A stretch of DNA of 64,000 nucleotides from Isoalcanivorax indicus (GTDB taxonomy: Bacteria; Pseudomonadota; Gammaproteobacteria; Pseudomonadales; Alcanivoracaceae), in NCBI RefSeq assembly GCF_003259185.1, contig NZ_QGMP01000002.1:281510-345509 (forward strand), in the 5' to 3' direction. The translations under genes and the position numbers were made by a program. This document shows, in pieces, positions 35,901 to 44,770 of this stretch. Positions within the stretch are counted from its first letter, which is position 1. Each line of letters starts with the position of its first letter. The notes beneath the pieces are model-generated. The model worked only from the letters and a program-made list of their open reading frames with translations. It did no database searches and was not told where the DNA came from.

Positions 35901-38900
35901 CGCTGATGCCGCTGCGCGATGAACTGTCGTTGCTGGGCGGCAGCGCCGAGACCGCAGGGCTGGTGGAAATCAGCGCTCTGGCGAACGTGCTGGCCGACGG
36001 TTACACCGCGATCATCGAATCACGCATGCCCTGCGACGATTACTTTGCCGAGCTGGCACAGCGTGCGCACGAAGCATTGATGACCATGATGGACTTCCTG
36101 GCCGCCGGGCAAACGGTGCGCTCGGAACCCGAGCTGGTTCAGGCACTGCGTGATCTGGTGGAAAACACCGGCGGCGATGAGCCTCCGCCGCCGTCGGGCA
36201 CGCGCGCGCCAGACATACAGGGTGAGTCGGCTCCCTCGCCAGACCACGATTCGTCGATCCTCTCGCCGAGTGAAGATGTCGACACCCGCGCCAGTGTGGA
36301 TGACCCGGATCCCGAGCTGGTGGCCCTGTTCCTTGAGGAAGCTGGCGAAATTCTGGAAGCCGCCGGCGAGAGCCTGGATGGCTGGGAGCAGGGCGCCGAT
36401 ATCAGTGCCGTGGCGGTACTGCAACGCGAACTGCACACCCTCAAGGGCGGCGCCTTCATGGCCGGCATTACGCCGGTGGGCGACCTGGCCCACGAACTGG
36501 AAAATCTGTACGAAGCGGCTACCCAGGAAAAACTCGAGGCGTCACCGGCGCTGTTTGTGCTGCTGCATCGGTGCCACGACCGCCTGGCGGACATGGTGGA
36601 CGCCCTCAATGCCGGTCGCCCCTGCGCCCCGGCCCCCGAGCTGATTCGGGCGATTCTGGCCTTCCCGGATACCGACACGGATGCCGACGCCAGCAGCGTC
36701 GAGCTGGACGCGGTGGCATCGCCAGAGCCTGCCCCCGTGCCGGCACCGGCACCTGTGCCCGCCCCTGTGCAAGACCACGATCAAGACCAGGATATGGCCG
36801 CCAGCGCTGAGGTCGACAGCGAGCTGGTGGACATTTTCCTGGAAGAAGCTGACGAAATTCTCGAATCCATCACCGCGCGGCTTGAAGCCTGGATGGCCGC
36901 GCCGGACAACCTGATCGAAGTCCAGTCGCTGCAACGCGACCTGCACACCCTGAAGGGTGGCGCCCGCATGGCGGAGATCAGCGCGCTGGGCGATCTCGGG
37001 CACGAACTGGAAAACCTCTACGAGGGCTTGGCCCAGAGCCGCTTGCAGGCCGAACCGATCCTGTTCGATCTGCTTCAGCGTTGCCACGACCGCCTGGCAG
37101 AAATGGTCGAAGCGGTGAAGGTGCACAAGGTGCCGGCACCGGCTACGGAACTGCTGTCCGCCATCAGTGAATATATGGCGGCCCCGGGCAGTTTTACGCT
37201 GGAAAATCTTGGTGGCACCGCCGACGACACGCCAGCCTGGACACCGCCGCCTCCGCCGGAGCCGGTCAGTCCCGATCTGATTGCCGCTGATGCGGATGTC
37301 GAGATCCTGCAGATCTTTATCGAAGAGTCTGCCGAGCTGAGCGAACTGATCGAAGAGCATATTGGTGCCTGGCGTGAGACGCCCGAGGTGCCCACCCATG
37401 GGGACGAGATAAAGCGCGCGCTGCATACCCTGAAAGGCGGCGCGCGACTGGCGGGCCTGCGTTCTCTGGGTGACGTCAGCCATGACTTCGAGCAATTCCT
37501 GCTGGACACGCCCCGCGGGCAGATTCCGAACGAGGCCTACTTCAATACCCTGACCGGCTGGCAGGAGCGCATCAATGCGCTGATGACGGATATCCGCGCG
37601 GCCGTGCCCCGGCCGCCCGTGCGCCCGGTGCAGCCCGAGCCCGCCGAGGCCGCTGCCCAGGCCGCCGGTACCGGCATGACGCCCCAGGCGCCCGATGCCG
37701 GCGTTATCCGCGAAGAGCGCCAGCGGCGCCAGCAACAACCGCAGGAAATGGTGCGCGTGGCGTCCGAACTGCTGGAATCACTGGTCAACCTGGCCGGGGA
37801 AACCAGTATCAACCGTGGCCGGGTGGAACAGGGCATTTCCGAATTCAATGCCCATGTGGAAGAAATGGGCAACACGGTAGAGCGTCTTTATGAACAGCTC
37901 CGCCGTCTGGACGCAGAAACCGAAGCGCAGATTCTTTCCAACTACAAGCAGGGCGTGGAAGCGGGCCAGTATTCCGAAGATTTCGATCCGCTGGAAATGG
38001 ACCAGTATTCCGAACTGCATCAGATTACCAAGCAGTTGTCGGAATCTGCGTCTGACTTGCTCGATCTGAAATCCACGCTGCTGGATCGGACCAAAGACAC
38101 GGAAACCCTGCTGTTGCAGCAGGCGCGCATCAACACCGAGTTGCAGGAAAAGCTCATGCGCACGCGCATGGTGCCCTTTGCGCGGCTGGTGCCACGCTTG
38201 CGTCGCGTGGTGCGCCAGGTGTCCGGCGAGATCGGCAAACGGGTCGAATTCGATGTCATGAACCCCGAAGGCGAGCTGGACCGGACGCTGCTGGAACGGG
38301 TCGTGGCGCCGCTGGAACATATGCTGCGTAATGCCGTGGATCACGGTATCGAAAGCCCGGATGCGCGTGTGGCCAGTGGCAAGCAGGATACCGGCCGCGT
38401 GACCCTGGACCTGGGGCGTGAAGGCGGCGAAGTGGTCATCGTGCTGACGGACGATGGCAAAGGCATCGACACGGATGCGGTGCGCCGCAAAGCGGTCGAG
38501 CGCGGCCTGATCGACGACGATGCGGTGCTCACCGATCAGGAAGTCCAGCAGTTCATTTTCAATGCCGGCTTCTCCACTGCCACGGAAGTCACGCAGATCT
38601 CCGGCCGTGGCGTCGGCATGGACGTGGTGGCCTCCGAAATCAAGCAGATGGGCGGCTCCGTGAGCATTGACTCGCGGCGCGGCGAAGGCACGCGCTTCAC
38701 CATTCGCCTGCCGTTTACCCTGGCGATGAACCGCGCACTGATGGTGCGCGTGGGCGACGACAGCTACGCCATCCCGTTGAACCAGATCGAAGGTATCGTG
38801 CGCATAAGCCCGTACGAACTGGAGGCCTATTTCGGCACCGAAGAAACCCCGTTTACCTACGCGGGCCAGCAATACGATTTCGAATACCTGGGCAGCTTTG

Positions 38901-39637
38901 TGCACGGCTCACTGAAACCCCAGCATCTGGAAAGCCAGGTGCTGCCGATGCCGGTGCTGCTGGTGCGCAGCTCCGAGCATACGGTGGCCGTGCTGGTGGA
39001 TGCCCTGGTCGGCTCGCGCGAAGTGGTGGTGAAATCCGTAGGCCCGCAGTTGGCCACCGTGGCTGGTATCAGCGGCGCCACCATTCTGGGTGACGGCTCG
39101 GTGGTCATCATTCTCGATATTCACTCACTGATCCGTGCGGCCCACATGCAGCGCCAGCATCTGGCGGCAGAGGAGCGCCGCGCCGCGCAGCAGATCGAAC
39201 ACGAACGTCAGAAGGCGGTGGAAGCCGAGCGAGCGGCGGCCAACCCGGTGATCATGGTAACCGACGACTCGGTGACGGTGCGCAAGGTGACCACGCGCCT
39301 GCTCGAGCGCAATGGCTACGAAGTCATTACCGCCAAAGACGGCATGGACGCCATCGCCACCCTGGAAGATCACAAGCCGGATCTGATGCTGCTGGATATC
39401 GAAATGCCGCGCATGGACGGTTTCGAAGTGGCCACCCATGTGCGCCACGACGCACGTCTGCAAGACGTGCCGATCATCATGATTACCTCGCGTACTGGCG
39501 AAAAACACCGCGACCGTGCTTTCGATATCGGCGTCAACGCCTATATGGGCAAACCGTTCCAGGAGAACGAACTGCTCTCGGCCATTGCCGAGTTGCTGGC
39601 CCAGTCGCGGGAGACGGCCAGTGCGCCGTCCGACTGA
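32912..39637 (+). CDS. chpA: Multi-HPt chemotaxis kinase ChpA (PilL)
   Basis: A 2241-residue CheA-type histidine kinase that drives PilG and PilH. HPt histidines of the H-x-x-K/F-G type are visible at H49 (HQVFG), H691, H874, H1175, H1345 and H1505 (all HTLKG). A further HPt-like repeat has LSLLGGS with Ser 1006 in place of His, and residues 300-600 hold HPt-like helices without a His. Acidic or Pro-rich linkers join the domains. Then come a CheA dimer helix pair (about 1620-1720), an ATPase (NAVDHGIE, DDGKGID, GRGVGMDV), a CheW-like domain and a C-terminal receiver (DIEMPRMDG, Asp 2162; Lys in GKPF). P. aeruginosa ChpA is of similar, slightly larger size. Confidence 0.96.
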   Translation: MSDRHDYLALDWVKGEIQETLNQAQQALEAYVENPEDSSRMRFCQTYLHQVFGTLQMVEFYGAALLAEEMEKLVQALLNDQVAAAQLNDALETLMRAILQLPPYLARIQSSRRDLPLVLLPLLNDLRAARGESLLSETALFKPDIDAGVGQTGAPAAAVSDPRFGELMRKIRQMYQIALLGVLRNEQVPQQLDYMHKVFGKLIQLGGQAPQVPLWQVADALIEGVGNETVEIGTSVKMVLGQLDRELREMVVEGGARFNVPAPRELLKNLLYYVARSNAESPRISAVRASFRLDEALPSEELVNAERERMSGPDQEAMGSVVTALSEELTKVKDALERYVVEEQSDPAVLQPQTQTLKQVADTVAVLGMGQPRKLVEEQLVVLNAMIAGERPAHRDDLMEVAGALLYVEATLANASGRNMGRSGELHQVPDHVSKAQEAVIRECRAGLEEAKDGIVEFIASQWDQSHLQKVPARLDAVRGGLQLIQLQRPALILRQCIQYISERLLGSEAVQPDWRSMDTLADAITSVEYFLERLTDDPDTSDDILDLARDSVASLGYPLEDSEFGRNDLEEIDEVVIGLPMDEREYDTEEDASDDEELTLELAPLEEPSLAGLDDDDISLPEVELEPAPEQPPAAVSPERDSDDLIDDEIIEIFVEEAGEVLEALNIYFPRWVANQQDQEALVEFRRAFHTLKGSGRMVGASTVGELAWSIENMLNRVIDQTIEPSPILIDLVRTVHGLIPDLVNAFAAQQPDPWDVTALREAADALAAGGQIDSVPDVTGAATAAPAPEVETEIEIETEAEDETPDWLLDQGSGTLPDSGLSPGADDVDPVLLEIFRNESEANLALVRDWLAGLDQDISEHPVDDSVHRALHTLKGSARMAEIEAVAQVAEPAEKFIKEMINNGIPADREVVTLLEDVVAVIAGGVRDAHPRMAPLAGTEALQARIVIAHDQLSHSGEKGDQHILSVFLSEGMDLIVDADRLLEDWMAGHRDPAALMPLRDELSLLGGSAETAGLVEISALANVLADGYTAIIESRMPCDDYFAELAQRAHEALMTMMDFLAAGQTVRSEPELVQALRDLVENTGGDEPPPPSGTRAPDIQGESAPSPDHDSSILSPSEDVDTRASVDDPDPELVALFLEEAGEILEAAGESLDGWEQGADISAVAVLQRELHTLKGGAFMAGITPVGDLAHELENLYEAATQEKLEASPALFVLLHRCHDRLADMVDALNAGRPCAPAPELIRAILAFPDTDTDADASSVELDAVASPEPAPVPAPAPVPAPVQDHDQDQDMAASAEVDSELVDIFLEEADEILESITARLEAWMAAPDNLIEVQSLQRDLHTLKGGARMAEISALGDLGHELENLYEGLAQSRLQAEPILFDLLQRCHDRLAEMVEAVKVHKVPAPATELLSAISEYMAAPGSFTLENLGGTADDTPAWTPPPPPEPVSPDLIAADADVEILQIFIEESAELSELIEEHIGAWRETPEVPTHGDEIKRALHTLKGGARLAGLRSLGDVSHDFEQFLLDTPRGQIPNEAYFNTLTGWQERINALMTDIRAAVPRPPVRPVQPEPAEAAAQAAGTGMTPQAPDAGVIREERQRRQQQPQEMVRVASELLESLVNLAGETSINRGRVEQGISEFNAHVEEMGNTVERLYEQLRRLDAETEAQILSNYKQGVEAGQYSEDFDPLEMDQYSELHQITKQLSESASDLLDLKSTLLDRTKDTETLLLQQARINTELQEKLMRTRMVPFARLVPRLRRVVRQVSGEIGKRVEFDVMNPEGELDRTLLERVVAPLEHMLRNAVDHGIESPDARVASGKQDTGRVTLDLGREGGEVVIVLTDDGKGIDTDAVRRKAVERGLIDDDAVLTDQEVQQFIFNAGFSTATEVTQISGRGVGMDVVASEIKQMGGSVSIDSRRGEGTRFTIRLPFTLAMNRALMVRVGDDSYAIPLNQIEGIVRISPYELEAYFGTEETPFTYAGQQYDFEYLGSFVHGSLKPQHLESQVLPMPVLLVRSSEHTVAVLVDALVGSREVVVKSVGPQLATVAGISGATILGDGSVVIILDIHSLIRAAHMQRQHLAAEERRAAQQIEHERQKAVEAERAAANPVIMVTDDSVTVRKVTTRLLERNGYEVITAKDGMDAIATLEDHKPDLMLLDIEMPRMDGFEVATHVRHDARLQDVPIIMITSRTGEKHRDRAFDIGVNAYMGKPFQENELLSAIAELLAQSRETASAPSD

Positions 39638-39655
39638 CGGCGCGCGGAGCTGAGG

Positions 39656-40696
39656 ATGCCTGCCAACCCGCGCATCGGCATCATCGCCGACACCATACTC
39701 CAGGGGCACCTGCTGGCCTCGGCCGTGAAAGGCCAGGGGTACGATGTGGTGCTGCTGAATACGGACCCGACACAACTGGACGCCGACTGGCTGACCCAGG
39801 CGCCGGATCTGTGGGTGGTGGACCTGACCCAGGAAGATCGCTGGCAGGCCCTGCTGGACCAGTTGCTGGAAGACACCCAGGCACCCGTGTTGTTCTGCGA
39901 TGGTCAGGCTCCGGCACGCATTGCCGCCGACTACCCGCGCTGGGAACGGCGCCTGCTGGGCAAGTTGGTGGATTACGTCGGCAAGCCGCGCATTCGCGAA
40001 GAACTGGAAACCCTGGTGCCCGCCCGACCCGCGGCCCGCAAGCCGATTACCCCGCCGCGTGAATTCGAGGGGCTGGCGTCATCGGAAGCACCAGAGCAGG
40101 TATGGGTGCTGGGTGCCTCCCTGGGCGGGCCAGCGGCGGTCAAGCAGTTTCTGGACTGCCTGCCCGCCGCGCTGCCGGTGGCCTTCTTTCTGGCCCAGCA
40201 TATCGACGGCGGCTTTCTGGATACGCTGGCCAAGGTGCTGTGCCGTGACAACAGCTTCGACTGCCAGGTGGGCCGCGATGGCGCCACCCTGCGACGCGGC
40301 AGTGTCCTGCTCGCGCCGGTGGATTATGAAGTGACCTTTACCGCTGCCGGGCAGGTGTGTTCGGCGGGCAAACCCTGGGAGGGGCCTTATTCGCCCTCCA
40401 TTGACCAGGCGATCCAGAACACCAGCCAGACCTTCGGCCAGCGCTGCGGCGCCATCCTGTTTTCCGGGATGGGCAATGATGGCAGTATCGCAGCCCCGGG
40501 CATGGCGCGGCGCGGCGCGCCAGTGTGGGCGCAGAACGCAGAAAGTTGCGCCGTCAGCAGTCAGCCGGATGCCGCGCGCGACACCGGCTGTGTGAGCTAC
40601 AGTGGTGATCCCGAACAGCTGGCGCGGCAACTGGTCGAGCACGTGCGGCGCACCCTGCGCCCCGTAACCCCCGACGGCATATCGAGGAAGGCATGA
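39656..40696 (+). CDS. chpB: CheB-type methylesterase ChpB
   Basis: A 346-residue protein expected to demethylate or deamidate PilJ. The N-terminal 130 residues look like a degenerate receiver (LWVVDLTQEDR instead of a clean acidic pocket). The C-terminal esterase has WVLGASLGGPAAVKQFL (catalytic Ser), FFLAQHIDGGF (His) and LFSGMGNDGS (Asp). It follows chpA by 18 bases and overlaps chpC by four (ATGA). Confidence 0.93.
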   Translation: MPANPRIGIIADTILQGHLLASAVKGQGYDVVLLNTDPTQLDADWLTQAPDLWVVDLTQEDRWQALLDQLLEDTQAPVLFCDGQAPARIAADYPRWERRLLGKLVDYVGKPRIREELETLVPARPAARKPITPPREFEGLASSEAPEQVWVLGASLGGPAAVKQFLDCLPAALPVAFFLAQHIDGGFLDTLAKVLCRDNSFDCQVGRDGATLRRGSVLLAPVDYEVTFTAAGQVCSAGKPWEGPYSPSIDQAIQNTSQTFGQRCGAILFSGMGNDGSIAAPGMARRGAPVWAQNAESCAVSSQPDAARDTGCVSYSGDPEQLARQLVEHVRRTLRPVTPDGISRKA

Positions 40697-41148
40697 TGGC
40701 GGAACTGCCCAACGACATTGCAAGCCTGCTGATCCCCATGCAGGGACGGCCCTGGCTGCTGCCCAACATCGCCGTGGCGGAAGTGATTCCCCTGCGCCAG
40801 CCCGATCGTCCGGGCCACGGCTCGGAATGGCTGCTCGGCTGGATCAACTGGCGCGATCAGGATGTGCCGCTGCTGTCCTTTGAGCGCCTGAATGAATCCG
40901 GTCAGGTGACCATAGGCGCCGAAGCGCGCATTGCCGTGCTCAACAGCGTCACCGGCAAGGTCGGTTTCTATGCCGTGGTGGTGCAGGGCATTCCGCGCCA
41001 GCTCAAGGTCAGCCGCCAGGACCTGGTGGAGGAGCCCGTGGATACCGGCCCGGCCGAAGCCATGTATATCCAGCTGGGTGGCGATCTGGCAGTGATCCCG
41101 GATCTGGATGCCATGGAACAGGCGGTGGGCGGCCTGCAGCAGCCATGA
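40693..41148 (+). CDS. chpC: CheW-like protein ChpC
   Basis: A 151-residue CheW-domain protein. LIPMQGRPWLLPNIAVAEVI, WLLGWINWRDQDVPLLSFERL and a C-terminal GGDLAVIPDLDAME mark it. In Pseudomonas ChpC links other receptors to ChpA. It is the last recognisable chp gene; chpD and chpE, which follow in Pseudomonas, are absent. It overlaps the next gene by four bases (ATGA), so that unrelated hydrolase is probably on the same mRNA. Confidence 0.9.
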   Translation: MMAELPNDIASLLIPMQGRPWLLPNIAVAEVIPLRQPDRPGHGSEWLLGWINWRDQDVPLLSFERLNESGQVTIGAEARIAVLNSVTGKVGFYAVVVQGIPRQLKVSRQDLVEEPVDTGPAEAMYIQLGGDLAVIPDLDAMEQAVGGLQQP

Positions 41149-42134
41149 CCCCGGTAGACCGAGCGCGGCTGGCCACGCTGGCGGCGCGGCCGTCATTCCA
41201 CAAGGGCCGCTACCGCAACCCGGATCGCACACCGCGTCATGGTTTGCGCTCATTTCTGCGCTGGCAGCGGGAAACCGGCGGGCGCTTCCCGCCCGGGCAG
41301 CCCTTTCCCCTGGCCATGCCGGACAGCGCCCTGCTGACCAGCCCGGCCACGCGCCCGCGGCTGACCTGGATCGGCCACGCCAGTTTCCTGTTCCAGTATC
41401 GCGATATCAGCCTGCTCACCGACCCGGTCTTTGCGCGCCGCGCCAGTCCGGTGCAATGGGCCGGCCCGAAACGCTTCACCCCGCCCGCCCTGACCGCCGA
41501 AACCGTGCCGCCGATCAATCAGGTGCTGATTTCGCACAACCATTACGACCATCTGGACCGCGATACCGTGCTCGCCCTGCATCGACGTTTTGGCCGCGAC
41601 ATCACCTGGTTCGTGCCGGAAGGCGTAGGCGCCTGGTTCCGCCGCCGGGGCATCGACAACCTGGTGGAGCGCGGCTGGTGGCAAAGCGCCCCGCATCAGG
41701 CCGGCGAAGCTTTCTTTGTGCCGGCCCAGCACTTCAGCGGCCGGGGTGCCCATGACAGCAACCGCACCCTGTGGGGTGGCTGGGTGATGGACATCCACGA
41801 CGTTCGCCTCTATTTTGCCGGGGACACCGGTTACGGCAGCTGCTTCGCCGAGATTGGCGAGGTGTTTGGCGAGATAGACCTGGCCCTGATTCCCATCGGC
41901 GCCTATGCGCCGCGCTGGTTCATGGGACCGGTGCATGTGGACCCCGATGACGCCGTGCAGATTCACCAGGATGTGTGCGCCCGCACGTCGGTAGCCATGC
42001 ACTGGGGCACCTTCGTGCTCACCGACGAACCCATGGACGAACCGCCCCGCCGGTTGGCGCAGGCGCGTGCCGCCGCCGGGTTGCCGGATGAGGCCTTTCG
42101 CGTGCTCGGCCACGGTGACACCCTGACCCTGTAA
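41145..42134 (+). CDS. MBL-fold metal-dependent hydrolase (NAPE-PLD-like / RomA-like)
   Basis: A 329-residue metallo-beta-lactamase-fold protein. Metal motif SHNHYDHLD (about residues 128-136), AQHFSGRGAHDSNRTLWGG, YFAGDTGYG and the final MHWGTF all match the NAPE-PLD/RomA branch, whose characterised members cleave phospholipid-type phosphodiesters or lactones. It is translationally coupled to chpC and followed 38 bases later by an acyltransferase. A lipid substrate would suit that neighbour, but this is inference. Confidence 0.88.
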   Translation: MTPVDRARLATLAARPSFHKGRYRNPDRTPRHGLRSFLRWQRETGGRFPPGQPFPLAMPDSALLTSPATRPRLTWIGHASFLFQYRDISLLTDPVFARRASPVQWAGPKRFTPPALTAETVPPINQVLISHNHYDHLDRDTVLALHRRFGRDITWFVPEGVGAWFRRRGIDNLVERGWWQSAPHQAGEAFFVPAQHFSGRGAHDSNRTLWGGWVMDIHDVRLYFAGDTGYGSCFAEIGEVFGEIDLALIPIGAYAPRWFMGPVHVDPDDAVQIHQDVCARTSVAMHWGTFVLTDEPMDEPPRRLAQARAAAGLPDEAFRVLGHGDTLTL

Positions 42135-42172
42135 CCCGACCCTTTAAACCCCTGAATTCAACGGTACCTGCA

Positions 42173-43159
42173 ATGCCCGAAGCTTCACAACGCGCCAGCC
42201 TTGAGGAACGCGCCACTCTGTTCGCACTGCGCCTGTTCAGCCGTTTGCCGCTGGGGCTGGTCACCCGACTGGGTGCGGGGATCGCCTGGCTGATCACCTG
42301 GTTCCCCCTGCGCTACGCCAGCGCCTATCGTGTGACCCTGGTGAACATCATGCTGTGCTACCCGGAGCTCAGTTACCGTGAGGCGGCAAAGCGAGCGCGG
42401 GCTGCGCTGACCGAAACTGGCCGTACCCTGGCGGAGTTTTCCCACGCCTGGGGTCGCCCCGCCGCCGAAAGCCTGGCGCGCATCACTTCCGTCAAGGGGC
42501 TGGATCGCCTGCGCACCGCCTACGCCAGCGAGCGCCCGGTGCTGTTGCTGACCCTGCATCAGTCCAGCTGGGAACTGCCCAACCTGCTGCTTGGTCCCGA
42601 AGGCCCCATGCAGGTGTTCTATCAGCCCGGCGACAGCACGGCGCTCAATGAGATCGTGACCCGCGCCCGGGAAAGCACCGGCAGCACCCTGGTGCCCGCC
42701 GACGCCCGCGGCATCAAGGCCGCCGTGGCCGCCATGGGCCGCGGCGAAGCCGTGGCCATCCTCTCCGACCACACCCCGAAAGGCCGCAACAACCCGATCA
42801 TCCCCCTGTTCGGCTACTCGGTACGCACCTCGAACCTGCCGCACAAGCTGATCAAGCGCTACCAGCCGCATATCTTCTTTGTCGGCTGCCACCGCCGTAA
42901 CGGCCCGCGCGATATCGAGGTCTACATCGAGCCCGCCCCCGAGGCCGCCTACAGCGCCGACGAAACCACCTGCCTGACCGCCATCAATGACACCCTGGCA
43001 ACCCTGATCAGCCGCTACCCGACCCAGTACCACTGGGTGTACAAACGCCTGCGTTATATGGACACGGGCAAGCAGACGATATATCAAACGGGTGTGGTAC
43101 CTTACCTCAAGCAAGCACGCCGCGAGGGTCGAGGCCTGCGGCTGAGCGATCTACGGTAA
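42173..43159 (+). CDS. LpxL/HtrB-type lysophospholipid acyltransferase
   Basis: A 328-residue inner-membrane acyltransferase of the lipid A / phospholipid family. An N-terminal hydrophobic helix (about 20-45) anchors it; the catalytic H-x4-E motif is HQSSWE (about residue 126), with SDHTPKGRNNPIIPLFG as the second conserved block. Compared with LpxL (H-F-G-N-W-E) the motif is divergent, so it may belong to the lysophospholipid rather than the lipid A group. It may be co-transcribed with the hydrolase gene upstream. Confidence 0.88.
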   Translation: MPEASQRASLEERATLFALRLFSRLPLGLVTRLGAGIAWLITWFPLRYASAYRVTLVNIMLCYPELSYREAAKRARAALTETGRTLAEFSHAWGRPAAESLARITSVKGLDRLRTAYASERPVLLLTLHQSSWELPNLLLGPEGPMQVFYQPGDSTALNEIVTRARESTGSTLVPADARGIKAAVAAMGRGEAVAILSDHTPKGRNNPIIPLFGYSVRTSNLPHKLIKRYQPHIFFVGCHRRNGPRDIEVYIEPAPEAAYSADETTCLTAINDTLATLISRYPTQYHWVYKRLRYMDTGKQTIYQTGVVPYLKQARREGRGLRLSDLR

Positions 43160-43180
43160 GGGCATGTCGTGAGGATGAAA

Positions 43181-44098
43181 ATGTACAACGAGAACAAGAA
43201 CGGGTTCGCAGTATCATTTTGTAATCAAGGCCGCTTATTTTTTCTCGTTTTATTAATAGGAGCCTCTTTGATTATAGCGGCTTGCGGTGTTGGGGAAGAT
43301 TCCTCTGCGTCGGGAGAGATCGTCTATCCAGTGCTGTTGCATGACATCAAGAATCCAATTTATGAATTACTTTATGACGATGATGACGTTGTTGTTGATG
43401 AAAAAGACGTTTTCATTATTTGGGCGCACCAATATCTTAGTCAGGTTGAGGTTATAGGTAATGATGTTGACAGTGAAAATAATCGGAGGCATCTTCTAGA
43501 GCAGCTTACTATAAAATCCAGATTGGGTAATAGGTATGCAGCTTTATACTTGGCATATGCGCACTCTCTGGGCTATGTGCCACAGATTAGTAATGCTGAA
43601 GCGCTCGAATATCTAATTCAATCCAGCTCTCTAAGTTACGGTGATATAAGTTACCATATCGGGGAAATATATGACCCTGAGTCCCCCCTTCTTGTATCAT
43701 ATAGAACAGAGTCCGATGGGATAAGCAGGAAAATAATTAAGATGATAGTTTCAGATTCCTGGAACTATCATTTATCAAACATGGCGGCATCTTCATCGGC
43801 GAAACTACGGAAAGAAAGCGTCAAAGACTTTGGTTCAGCATTTAATTTCTATCATCAGGCGGCGCTCGGTGGCAATGTTAGGGCTCAGAGGAGAGTGGCT
43901 CAGATGTATAGGAGAGGGTTGGGTGTTGTGGCGAATCAGGAAATGGCTTCTTACTGGGACGCCGAGGCAGCTGTTCATAGGTATAGGGGCCTTACAGCGA
44001 GGGGGGTGGAAGCCGCTAGAAGCGCTGAGCTTCGATATGCTGAAGAACTTATGGAGAAAGCATTCGGGGTGATGGAAGAAGCCCCTGATATTGACTAG
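43181..44098 (+). CDS. AT-rich Sel1-repeat lipoprotein, hypothetical
   Basis: About 305 residues from ATG 43181 (GAGG about 7 bases upstream; in-frame GTG 43169 and ATG 43175 are alternatives). It has a signal peptide with lipobox IIAAC. The body has poorly defined helices, and near the end one or two Sel1-type units (AFNFYHQAALGGNVRAQRRV, then MYRRGLGVVANQEMASYW). The gene is markedly AT-rich against GC-rich flanks on both sides, which points to horizontal transfer. Function unknown; Sel1 repeats usually mediate protein contacts. Confidence 0.75.
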   Translation: MYNENKNGFAVSFCNQGRLFFLVLLIGASLIIAACGVGEDSSASGEIVYPVLLHDIKNPIYELLYDDDDVVVDEKDVFIIWAHQYLSQVEVIGNDVDSENNRRHLLEQLTIKSRLGNRYAALYLAYAHSLGYVPQISNAEALEYLIQSSSLSYGDISYHIGEIYDPESPLLVSYRTESDGISRKIIKMIVSDSWNYHLSNMAASSSAKLRKESVKDFGSAFNFYHQAALGGNVRAQRRVAQMYRRGLGVVANQEMASYWDAEAAVHRYRGLTARGVEAARSAELRYAEELMEKAFGVMEEAPDID

Positions 44099-44230
44099 CC
44101 GAGGTTTGCTGCTCATTCACGACTACACTTTGATCTCGCTCGCCAGATGATAAGAGCTTGAGGGGCTCGATATGCTTGCAATAGTCTTTTCATCTAATGT
44201 TTGAATGCCGTTAGGACAAGGAGACAGGAC

Positions 44231-44770
44231 ATGGGACTTCGCAGCACGGATACCCAATGGGGCGCCACCAACAAACTGCTGCACTGGGCGCTGTTTCTGG
44301 CCGTACTGGCCACCTTTGTGGCCGTTAATGTGGCTGGCACTTATGATCGCGACACCGACGAACGCGCCTGGTGGATGGTGATGCACCGCAGCTTCGGGCT
44401 GACCGCCATGCTGCTGATGGTGATCTACCTGGTGCTGCGCCCCTGGACCGGCCGCCCCTATCAGCACGGCGCCCTGTGGCAATCGCACCTGTCCACCGTG
44501 GTGCACTGGGGCCTGATGCTGCTGGTGATCGGCATGCCCATCGCCGGGCTGCTGATGTCCCAGTTTGCCCAGCGCGAAGTCAGCGTATTCGGCTGGTTCG
44601 CCATCCCGGTGGTGCTGGGGGAGAACCGCGACCTGTCCTCGATGATCTACGACGCCCACACCAAGGTGGCCGCGCCGCTGATTTTCGTGCTGATCCTGCT
44701 GCACATCGGCGGCGCCCTGTGGCATCACTTCCTGGACAAGGACAATACCCTCAAGCGCATGCTCAAGTGA
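44231..44770 (+). CDS. Cytochrome b561
   Basis: 179 residues from ATG 44231 (AAGGAG nine bases upstream). A four-helix di-heme membrane protein: NKLLHWALFLAVLATFV (first heme His), VMHRSFGLTAMLLMVIYLVLRP, VVHWGLMLLVIGMPIAGLLMS and HTKVAAPLIFVLILLHIGGALWHHF. Members move electrons between quinone and periplasmic acceptors, or dismutate superoxide (CybB). The end overlaps the convergent yebG by eight bases. Confidence 0.93.
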   Translation: MGLRSTDTQWGATNKLLHWALFLAVLATFVAVNVAGTYDRDTDERAWWMVMHRSFGLTAMLLMVIYLVLRPWTGRPYQHGALWQSHLSTVVHWGLMLLVIGMPIAGLLMSQFAQREVSVFGWFAIPVVLGENRDLSSMIYDAHTKVAAPLIFVLILLHIGGALWHHFLDKDNTLKRMLK

